A stretch of DNA of 23,872 nt from Parcubacteria group bacterium GW2011_GWB1_42_6. Lineage in GTDB: Bacteria > Patescibacteriota > Minisyncoccia > Portnoybacterales > GWB1-42-6. Shown here in pieces: positions 1 through 5,975 of the stretch (position 1 is its first letter; the number at the start of each line of letters is the position of its first letter). A program made the position numbers and the translations under genes. The notes beneath the pieces were generated by a model. It searched no databases. It saw only the letters and a program-made list of their open reading frames with translations, and was not told where the DNA came from. The stretch is from assembly GCA_000997475.1 (NCBI GenBank), contig LCEC01000016.1, forward strand, positions 1-23,872, written 5' to 3'.

Positions 1-1
1 T

Positions 2-99
2 GCCAGCAGGCAGAGCCGGAATCCAGATTTTATCTTAATTTTCTGGATTCCCGCTTGGGGCGGGAATGACAAATCGGGTGTTTCGTAATTCAAGGCAAT
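2..99. repeat. Left arm of a 98-bp inverted repeat flanking uppS
   Basis: The reverse complement of this stretch recurs at 850-947 with one difference (position 86 against 863). The arm contains the smaller palindrome around GATTCCCGCTTGGGGCGGGAATG, a word type dispersed in many bacterial genomes and seen here again at 10881-10899 and 12261-12338. The arms stop matching exactly at base 1/948, and the window also starts here, so an assembly effect cannot be excluded. Confidence 0.9.
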
Positions 100-154
100 A
101 TTTAATTTTCAAACAAATCTTTCTTTGCGGAGTTTAGATATTGAAAATTAACCA

Positions 155-847
155 TTACGCTCCTCTCTTATTTTGCCTTTTTGAATAATCTTCAACAGCC
201 TTGATATATTCTTTTTCTCCGAATTCCGGCCAAAGGACGGATGTGAAATAAAAATGAGAATTGGCGGTGAGCCACATCATAAAACCATTGGACCAATGAG
301 GTTCTCCCCCTGTTCTGATAACCAGGTCAACGGGAGGAAGATTTTTTGTCCAGAGGCTGTTTTTTATCGTTTCTTCGTTTATATCTTCTTTTAAGGAAGA
401 TATTTTTTTAACAGCTTCAATCATTTCGTCTGTTCCGTTATAGGCAAGCAAGAAATTCAGCCGATATTTTTTATAATCTTTAGTAATGTTTGCAAGATTA
501 ATAACCGATTTCTTAAGCTTTGTCGGAAACAAAGATTCCCAACGGCCAAATGCTTCAACTCTCACTTTATTTTGATGGATAAATTCGCTTTGGCTTAATT
601 TATTAAAATTAATTTCCAGAAGCTTGAACAAGAAATCAACTTCTTTCTTGCTTCTTTTTTGGATATTGTCTCTGGAGCATGCCCATATCGAAAGACAATA
701 AACTTTGAAATCCAAGGTTGCCTTTAATATTCCATTAAAGTTTTCAGATCCTTTTTTATGCCCCAGAAAAGATGAAATTTTATTCTTTTTCGCCCAGCGC
801 CTGTTTCCATCGGGAATAATGGCAATATGATTAGGAAGGTTTATCAT
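155..847 (-). CDS. uppS: Isoprenyl transferase, UppS family (cis-prenyltransferase), divergent
   Basis: This is a cis-prenyltransferase that would extend farnesyl diphosphate with isopentenyl diphosphate to make the undecaprenyl lipid carrier for cell-wall precursors, acting at the inner face of the membrane. The 230-residue protein from ATG 847 opens with IAIIPDGNRRWA (catalytic Asp13), then GHKKGSENF and the C-terminal RTGGEPHWSN and VLWPEF motifs. An upstream in-frame ATG at 883 would add 12 residues encoded only by the flanking repeat, so I reject it; AAGG lies about six bases before ATG 847, itself inside the repeat. Odd points: the usual SxENW segment reads SRDNI, and the Arg of the RxSN substrate motif (Arg200 in E. 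coli) is His184, with Trp185 before the conserved Ser186. Family is secure; chain length and substrate are not. It lies downstream of comM on the same strand. Confidence 0.88.
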   Translation of the reverse strand: MINLPNHIAIIPDGNRRWAKKNKISSFLGHKKGSENFNGILKATLDFKVYCLSIWACSRDNIQKRSKKEVDFLFKLLEINFNKLSQSEFIHQNKVRVEAFGRWESLFPTKLKKSVINLANITKDYKKYRLNFLLAYNGTDEMIEAVKKISSLKEDINEETIKNSLWTKNLPPVDLVIRTGGEPHWSNGFMMWLTANSHFYFTSVLWPEFGEKEYIKAVEDYSKRQNKRGA

Positions 848-849
848 AA

Positions 850-947
850 ATTGCCTTGAATTGCGAAACACCCGATTTGTCATTCCCGCCCCAAGCGGGA
901 ATCCAGAAAATTAAGATAAAATCTGGATTCCGGCTCTGCCTGCTGGC
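850..947. repeat. Right arm of the 98-bp inverted repeat flanking uppS
   Basis: This is the reverse complement of 2-99 with one mismatch. It ends three bases before the uppS start codon and supplies the AAGG that is the likely ribosome-binding site, so the arm is part of the gene's 5' control region. Confidence 0.9.
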
Positions 948-950
948 GGA

Positions 951-1028
951 TTTGCGGATAAATACAGATATACGAATGGATTTAATTTAAATTTATCCGT
1001 ATATTCGTAAGTGTCTGTAAATCTGTAA
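951..1028. repeat. Imperfect palindrome built of TACGGAT/ATTCGTA-type words
   Basis: The left half (CGGATAAATACAGATATACG) pairs imperfectly with the right half (CGTATATTCGTAAGTGTCTG and following). It ends at the base before the comM stop codon, so it may shape or protect the 3' end of that mRNA. Related elements are at 20244-20315 and 22093-22177. Confidence 0.7.
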
Positions 1029-2567
1029 TTAGTTGAATTTGTCTTCATGCGGACGATACTGAATCGCTTCGGCTATGTGATTGGCTTGAATATGATTTGA
1101 TTCTGATAAATCCGCGATGGTTCTGCTTATTCTTAAGATTCGATGATAAGAACGAACGGAAAGGTGAAGATTATTAATAGCAGTTTTGAGAATATTTTGT
1201 CCCGTTGAATCAATTTGGCAATATTTTTTCAAATGCTTTCCGCTCATTTCCGAATTAGTCAGAATTTTTTCTTGATCGAATCTTTTTTCTTGAATTTTTC
1301 TTGCCTTAATAACCCGTTCTCTTATAATCCGGGAATCTTCCCCTGCTTGCTGGCCTGTCATCTTGTCAAATTGCATTGGCGGCACTTCTATGTGCAAGTC
1401 TATTCTATCAAGCAATGGTCCTGAAATTCGGCGTTTGTATTTGCTTATTTGTCCAGGAGAACAGACGCATCTCTTTATTTGATCGGTTAGATAGCCGCAA
1501 GGACAAGGATTCATTGCCGCTACAAGCATAAAGCGAGCCGGAAATTCAAGAGCCGAGCTGGCTCTGGCGACAGTAATTATCCCGTCTTCGAGAGGCTGAC
1601 GCAAAGATTCAAGCACATCCCGGTGAAATTCGGGCAATTCATCCAGAAACAGGACTCCTCGATGGGCCAGAGTAATTTCTCCGGGTCTCGGATGATTGCC
1701 TCCTCCCACAAGCGCGGCCGAAGAGGCCGTGTGATGCGGGCTCCTGAAGGGGCGGTTGGTTACTATGGGTTCGGTTTGATTAAGCCGTCCGGCAACGCTG
1801 AAAATTTTAGTCACTTCAAGAGCTTCTTCAAAAGACAGGGGAGGTAAAATAGTAGTTATTGTTCGGGCTAAGAGAGTTTTTCCGGTGCCGGGAGGACCGC
1901 AAAAGAGGATATTGTGATGTCCGGCAGCGGCAATTTCCAAAGCCCTTTTAGCGTGTTCCTGCCCTCTTATTAAAGACATATCGAATTCCGATTCTATTTC
2001 CGTATTGAAGCTTTCTAAATCGGCTTTTGGTTCTGGCGGCAGGTCTGTTTTACCTTCCAAAAATAAAATCAACTCTTCGAGGGATTCTATTCCATAAATA
2101 TCCAAATCTTTTACCAGAGCCGCTTCAATCGCATTGGTTTTTGGCAGGAATAAGGTTTTAAACCCCTTTTCTTTAGCCATAAGAGCGGCAGAAAGCGCTC
2201 CGTTAACCGGTCTTAATTTCCCTTCAAGAGATAATTCTCCTATAAATAACTTTGAATCAACATCCGGCACTCGAATTTGATCGGAAGCCAATAAAAAAGC
2301 GATGGCAATGGGCAAATCATATGAAGGTCCTTCTTTCCTGATGTCCGCCGGAGCAAGATTTACAATAACCCGGCGATTTGAATGATGAGGCGGCGAAGCT
2401 CCCGAGTTTTTTACGGCTGCCGAGACTCGCTCTTTAGCTTCGTTGACGGCGGCATCAGGCAAACCGACGATAGAAAACATATGAAGACCAGGAGCCATAT
2501 CGACTTCCACTTCAATAGGAAGGCAAGAAAGGCCGACAATAGCGGCGGAAGAGACTTTGGAAGACAT
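1029..2567 (-). CDS. comM: ComM/YifB family Mg-chelatase-like AAA+ ATPase
   Basis: ComM is a hexameric helicase that promotes branch migration of incoming single-stranded DNA during natural transformation (known for the family). The 512-residue protein has the full layout: an N-terminal ChlI/Lon-S5-like domain (GLPDAAVNEAKERV, about 35-48), Walker A GPPGTGKT at 224-231, Walker B VLFLDE at about 305-310, a cysteine cluster (CPCGY and CVC) in the position of the family's zinc-binding loop, and the C-terminal Mg-chelatase helical domain. Length matches the usual 500-510. I chose ATG 2567 (MSSKVSSAAIVG) because family members start there; ATG 2585 would add six residues read from a repeat. AGGA is two bases before ATG 2567, so the start is not certain. 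Its promoter should lie in 2586-2786. Confidence 0.95.
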   Translation of the reverse strand: MSSKVSSAAIVGLSCLPIEVEVDMAPGLHMFSIVGLPDAAVNEAKERVSAAVKNSGASPPHHSNRRVIVNLAPADIRKEGPSYDLPIAIAFLLASDQIRVPDVDSKLFIGELSLEGKLRPVNGALSAALMAKEKGFKTLFLPKTNAIEAALVKDLDIYGIESLEELILFLEGKTDLPPEPKADLESFNTEIESEFDMSLIRGQEHAKRALEIAAAGHHNILFCGPPGTGKTLLARTITTILPPLSFEEALEVTKIFSVAGRLNQTEPIVTNRPFRSPHHTASSAALVGGGNHPRPGEITLAHRGVLFLDELPEFHRDVLESLRQPLEDGIITVARASSALEFPARFMLVAAMNPCPCGYLTDQIKRCVCSPGQISKYKRRISGPLLDRIDLHIEVPPMQFDKMTGQQAGEDSRIIRERVIKARKIQEKRFDQEKILTNSEMSGKHLKKYCQIDSTGQNILKTAINNLHLSVRSYHRILRISRTIADLSESNHIQANHIAEAIQYRPHEDKFN

Positions 2568-2572
2568 ATTCC

Positions 2573-2715
2573 TAAAAATTTCCAATTTTCAATTCTCAAT
2601 TTCCAATATTTCTGAATTTTTAGCTTATGCTTAAAATTCAGAATGTTTGGGATTTGGTCATTGGATTTTGGACGTTTTATTAGAAATTAGAAATTGGAAC
2701 TTGGGAATTGGAGAC
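2573..2715. repeat. Long AATTGG-word imperfect palindrome
   Basis: The core hairpin is CTGAATTTTTAGC / GCTTAAAATTCAG with a TTAT loop (about 2611-2642). The arms outside consist of reiterated AATTTCCAATT-type words on the left and their complements (AAATTGGAACTTGGGAATTGG) on the right. Elements of this style are dispersed in several bacterial genomes; no coding content is visible. Confidence 0.65.
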
Positions 2716-2742
2716 CTTATTCGTATTATATTCTCAATCCCA

Positions 2743-2770
2743 ATAAAAAACACCCTTTAAGGGGTGTTTT
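2743..2770 (-). terminator. Intrinsic terminator of the DksA/TraR-like gene
   Basis: On the minus strand a perfect 9-bp stem AAAACACCC / GGGTGTTTT with a six-base loop is followed by TTTTTTATTG. It begins 17 bases after the stop codon at 2787. Confidence 0.9.
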
Positions 2771-2786
2771 AACGGTTTTTTCGTAT

Positions 2787-3143
2787 TTATTTGTTGCATT
2801 TCACGCAAATCTTGGCTTCCGGCATAGCTTCCAATCTCTTTTCATCTATCTCTTCTTGGCAATTCTCGCATCTGCCATAAGTTCCTTTCTCTATTCTTTC
2901 CAAAGCGGCTTTGATTTCAGCTAATTTTATTTCCAAGGCCTGTTCCATTGAAAGGTTGCTTTCGTAAGAAGCCACCTCAAAGGCTTCTTCGTCGGAACTT
3001 TGGGTGCCGTAATCGGGAAATTTGGCATCATAGTCATTTTTAACCAAGGGATCTTTTTTAGCTATGGATGACAATTCTTCTTCGAGTTTGTTTTTCCTTT
3101 CTTCAAGCTGTTTTTTGAATTTTTCTATTTTTTCTTTTTCCAT
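2787..3143 (-). CDS. DksA/TraR family C4 zinc-finger protein
   Basis: DksA/TraR proteins insert a coiled coil into the RNA-polymerase secondary channel and modulate initiation, often with ppGpp. This 118-residue protein has a charged N-terminal helix (1-30), an acidic middle that includes SSDEEAFEVASYE, a second helix and a C-terminal zinc finger with Cys92, Cys95, Cys113 and Cys116. The middle segment is typical of the YteA/TraR-like branch rather than E. coli DksA, and the acidic DxxDxA tip of true DksA is not obvious, so the exact regulatory role is open. A good AGGAG lies nine bases before ATG. The gene is its own unit: promoter at 3182-3210, terminator at 2743-2770. Confidence 0.88.
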   Translation of the reverse strand: MEKEKIEKFKKQLEERKNKLEEELSSIAKKDPLVKNDYDAKFPDYGTQSSDEEAFEVASYESNLSMEQALEIKLAEIKAALERIEKGTYGRCENCQEEIDEKRLEAMPEAKICVKCNK

Positions 3144-3181
3144 GGATTTGATCTCCTTGTATTTATTTATTCTTCTATTCC

Positions 3182-3210
3182 ATTCTATCTCTTTTCGCGC
3201 GGCAAGGCAA
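3182..3210 (-). promoter_or_regulatory. Promoter of the DksA/TraR-like gene
   Basis: Minus-strand TTGCCT (3210-3205), a 17-base spacer and TAGAAT (3187-3182) precede the start codon by about 39 bases. The -35 box starts where the T tract of the upstream terminator ends. Confidence 0.6.
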
Positions 3211-3233
3211 CAAAAAAACCCTCAACAAGGGTT
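3211..3233 (-). terminator. Intrinsic terminator with no upstream protein gene
   Basis: On the minus strand AACCCT / AGGGTT with loop TGTTG is followed by seven T. The nearest upstream protein gene ends 377 bases away and has its own hairpin, so this terminator must serve a transcript that begins in 3234-3540. Confidence 0.85.
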
Positions 3234-3503
3234 AAAAATGCGGGTTTTGCGCTTTTTGGCGTAATGAGGGGCATTGAAAGCCCAAATTTATATTACTTCT
3301 GGGGCCAATGCCCCTCAACCTCTCTCGATTATACCCTTTCAGGCGACCTTCCGGGCCTTTAATTTTTTATATTTGAGGCCCTTTTAGGCACGACAATAGA
3401 GAAAGGAAACCACTATTCGGTTCCGCTGACTGTTCCTGCTATCGCAGGCTTTGAAAAGAACTAATAAAAACTTATTAAAATATTTGGCAGTCAGCCGTGA
3501 ACT
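3211..3503 (-). ncRNA. Candidate structured non-coding RNA, about 290 nt, unidentified
   Basis: The stretch runs from a promoter (3510-3539) to an intrinsic terminator (3211-3233) and has no convincing ORF on the minus strand. Helices visible in transcript order: GCTGACTG / CAGTCAGC (3496-3489 with 3432-3425) enclosing TAATAA/TTATTA and CCTGC-GATA-GCAGG hairpins; GGAACC / GGTTTCC; GGGCCT / AGGCCC; an 11-bp stem GAGGGGCATTG / CAATGCCCCTC with an inner GCCC/GGGC; and the terminator. A second TATAAT at 3336-3331 could start a shorter RNA of about 115 nt. I looked for conserved RNase P, tmRNA and SRP RNA motifs and found none, so I leave it unnamed. Confidence 0.55.
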
Positions 3504-3509
3504 ATTTAT

Positions 3510-3539
3510 AATTTACCAATTATTAGGCAGATGTGTCAA
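3510..3539 (-). promoter_or_regulatory. Promoter of the candidate ncRNA
   Basis: A consensus TTGACA (3539-3534), an 18-base spacer and TAAATT (3515-3510) on the minus strand place the start near 3503, just before the first helix of the RNA. Confidence 0.6.
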
Positions 3540-3572
3540 TAAAGATATCCACAGAGTTAAAAATTCGAAGCG

Positions 3573-3606
3573 CGAAATCCGTCCCGCGGCGGCGGGACGG
3601 ATTTCG
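3573..3606 (-). terminator. GC-rich hairpin after the nucleotidyltransferase gene
   Basis: A perfect 15-bp stem (CGAAATCCGTCCCGC and its complement, loop GGCG) begins five bases after the stop codon. The following minus strand has only GAATTTTTAAC, so it is either a weak terminator or a mobile palindrome; the words CGAAATCCG recur near 9721. Confidence 0.6.
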
Positions 3607-3610
3607 GATT

Positions 3611-4531
3611 TCAAATTTCGGATTTTTCCATTCTCTCCATTACTTCAAAGCTTTTTGAATTGGGATGAAACATCAAGCATGTCGGGCTGACGCAGATTTG
3701 GTCGGCCGGTTCTATTTTTAAATTTGAATTTATCCGGCGCGATTGCCGCTCCCCCGCTTTTTTTTCCAGCCAATCTCCGAATTTGTTGGAAAGAAGAAAT
3801 TCAAAAATTTTAACCAGGCCGGCGAAAAATTTTATCTCTTTTAATTTTTGCGATTCGCTTCCCGGCCAAGGATGCGCATTTAAAAAATTTTTAATCCAGC
3901 AATTTTGTTTTTGAAATTTTTTGAATATTTCATCGTCTCTTTCAATCAAAAGTTTTGCCCGTCCGTATTCCTGGGCCGAATAGAAATTTCTCGGTTTGGC
4001 TTTTTCTGAAATTTCCAAATATTCTTCCGAAACGAAACAGTTCAGGCAGAATCTGTTTTCGGTTTTTCCGGCCTTACGGCGCATTCCGAAAATTTCGCAA
4101 AGCGCCGTAATAAAAAGACGCGTTGACCAGATTCTGTCTTTCCGCGCGATAATCAATAAATCAAAATCGCTTTTGGGGGAACAATTGAAAAAATTCATTG
4201 ATCCCGTCAAAACTATCGCTTTGAAAAAAGGCAGGAGAAAAAGCCATTTGATTTTTCTTTTGAGAACTTTCCATTTTTGCTGGCTTATTTTTATTTTTTT
4301 GATTCGCGAGGCGGTCGGATCTTCCTGATTGTTGGGAAATATCAAGCCGTTTTTTTGCCGGATCATATTTTTGACAATTCGCGATTTTTCAAGGATTTCG
4401 ATCGTGTCAAAAAAAGATATCTTTCCGCTTTGGGCGGAAAGATATCTGTAAAGTTCAAGCTCTGCGAGCGGCCTTTCCAAAAGGCCGTAAAATTTTATTG
4501 TTTCAATGACTGCCTTTTCTTTCTCATTCAT
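3611..4531 (-). CDS. Nucleotidyltransferase-fold protein (GS...DxD type)
   Basis: The 306-residue protein begins with a helical, winged-helix-like segment (1-60) and then carries a minimal nucleotidyltransferase signature: Gly110-Ser111, ten residues, then Asp122-x-Asp124 in SDFDLLII. Such domains transfer a nucleotide to proteins, RNA or small molecules using two metal-binding Asp residues. The C-terminal half is basic and helical with several Cys and is not recognised. The substrate is unknown. The start codon lies 12 bases after the stop of the preceding membrane-protein gene with no clear Shine-Dalgarno, so translation is probably coupled and the two genes form an operon. The strand before the start is AT-rich. 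Confidence 0.7.
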   Translation of the reverse strand: MNEKEKAVIETIKFYGLLERPLAELELYRYLSAQSGKISFFDTIEILEKSRIVKNMIRQKNGLIFPNNQEDPTASRIKKIKISQQKWKVLKRKIKWLFLLPFFKAIVLTGSMNFFNCSPKSDFDLLIIARKDRIWSTRLFITALCEIFGMRRKAGKTENRFCLNCFVSEEYLEISEKAKPRNFYSAQEYGRAKLLIERDDEIFKKFQKQNCWIKNFLNAHPWPGSESQKLKEIKFFAGLVKIFEFLLSNKFGDWLEKKAGERQSRRINSNLKIEPADQICVSPTCLMFHPNSKSFEVMERMEKSEI

Positions 4532-4543
4532 TTGATTAAAAAA

Positions 4544-5878
4544 TTATTTGCCCGAAGATTCCAAAATTTTATCAATCGCCGCGTACATGCTTTGCTTGGA
4601 TGTCGCGACAACCAAGAGATTATTGACTACGGCGTAATCGAGGGAAATATCGGAAGTCGGCAAATTGACATAGCGGATGGAAATTCCTTGATAAATATTA
4701 TCTTGGAATTCCTTGTTGAGAGCAATATCTATTTGGTTGTTAAGAAATAATGAATCAAGCTCCTGCAGGATGGAATTTTCTTTGATTTTTATAGCTTGCA
4801 TCAATTGCGAACCGTCCTGAAACGGATATTTGACGGCAATGGCCGCTCCCGCCCGGTTATGCGGCGCGAAAGGGGTTGAAGACGAAGATTGCTGGCTGTA
4901 AATAAAGAAGGAAAACTGTTCCGGATTGACAAAATCAATATCCGTGCTCGTTCCAATCGCGTTAAAAAACGTTATGTTGAAATAGTCCGTTATTTCTTTA
5001 AGGGTCAAAAAGCTGTTTTCGTTATTTTTGAAAATAACATGTGAAAAACCTTGGTTTCGCGAGGTGTTTGTCAAAATATTGATCGCTTGCTCTCTCGAGG
5101 CGTCTGTTGCCGGATAATCAAGAATTGAAATTTCCGTCCCATCCATTAAAAATAATGGATTTGGCTGCGGAACGGGTGTTGGAGTGGAAGTTTGGAAAGG
5201 AGCAGGCGTGGGAGTATTTTGAGCAGTCGGCCCTTCGCCTTGTTTCTGCCACCAATACCAACCGCCTGCCGCCAAGGTTAGGGCGATTAAAATCAAGCCG
5301 ATAGCCAAAGCGAGTTTAAAGCCGGATGATGATTTGGCCGTGATTTTTTTAATTTCTTCTCCCGGCGGAACCAAAGGTTTGACGGGAGGAACGCTCGGTT
5401 TTTTTTCGGCTTCCGTTTTTACTTCCGGTTTGGAAGGCGCGGAAGGATGATTTTGCGCTATTGTCGGAGGAATAATCGGTTTTGGCGGAATCGGAGGCGC
5501 GGCAGTTTGAGGCTTGATTTGTTCTTTGAGCTGGGAAAGCGCAGGTTTGGGCGGCTCAATCGGAGTAATTTTCGCGGTTTCGGGGATTATGGGCTTAAGG
5601 GAAGGAATATCAATAGATGATTTGCTTTTTTGCTGGATCGGAAGATTGGGCGGAGCGGAAGCGCCTGGCGCGGGTTTCATCGAAAAAACCGGCGCGGGCG
5701 CTTGTTTGATTGAAAGATTTTTTTCGGACGCGTTTTGGCCTTGCGAAGCAAGGTCTTGTTTCATTGTCCTAACCAAAAGCGACGGGACATTGGATTGAAT
5801 TCCTTTTTGCTCATCCGCTTTTGGAGCGCTGGCGCCAGGGCCGGATGGAGCGCTGGCCGAATTTTGTTTGATATCCAT
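4544..5878 (-). CDS. Proline-rich single-pass membrane protein of unknown function
   Basis: The 444-residue protein has three parts: a cytoplasmic low-complexity region of about 180 residues rich in Pro, Ala and Lys (many PKP/PPxP words), one transmembrane helix at about 187-210 (LALAIGLILIALTLAAGGWYW), and an external part with a TPTPAP/STPTPVP linker and a folded domain from about 241 to the end. The short segment VPSLLVRTMKQDL near 31-43 resembles a motif I associate with Parcubacteria membrane proteins (from memory, unverified). The C-terminal domain has no catalytic motif I recognise. No good Shine-Dalgarno precedes ATG 5878. Likely co-transcribed with the nucleotidyltransferase-like gene; a scaffold or surface function is only a guess. 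Confidence 0.8.
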   Translation of the reverse strand: MDIKQNSASAPSGPGASAPKADEQKGIQSNVPSLLVRTMKQDLASQGQNASEKNLSIKQAPAPVFSMKPAPGASAPPNLPIQQKSKSSIDIPSLKPIIPETAKITPIEPPKPALSQLKEQIKPQTAAPPIPPKPIIPPTIAQNHPSAPSKPEVKTEAEKKPSVPPVKPLVPPGEEIKKITAKSSSGFKLALAIGLILIALTLAAGGWYWWQKQGEGPTAQNTPTPAPFQTSTPTPVPQPNPLFLMDGTEISILDYPATDASREQAINILTNTSRNQGFSHVIFKNNENSFLTLKEITDYFNITFFNAIGTSTDIDFVNPEQFSFFIYSQQSSSSTPFAPHNRAGAAIAVKYPFQDGSQLMQAIKIKENSILQELDSLFLNNQIDIALNKEFQDNIYQGISIRYVNLPTSDISLDYAVVNNLLVVATSKQSMYAAIDKILESSGK

Positions 5879-5975
5879 GATTTTTAGGAACCCGGCTTCT
5901 CCTGACTTTCGGGGCGCAATAAAATGAACCCTTTGGGCAGGACGCCTTGCACTATTTTAAAATTAAAACGCAAAA

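Noticed and set aside
848..883. Twelve-residue N-terminal extension of UppS from ATG 883
   Set aside because: It is encoded only by the inverted repeat, and the family start motif fits ATG 847.
3211..3503. RNase P RNA, tmRNA or SRP RNA
   Set aside because: No conserved RNase P core words, no tRNA-like ends or tag frame, and the CCGGAAGG loop lacks the SRP flanking bases.
3451..3690. Plus-strand 79-codon frame
   Set aside because: It runs through the candidate RNA, a GC hairpin and the end of the nucleotidyltransferase gene, with no protein-like character.
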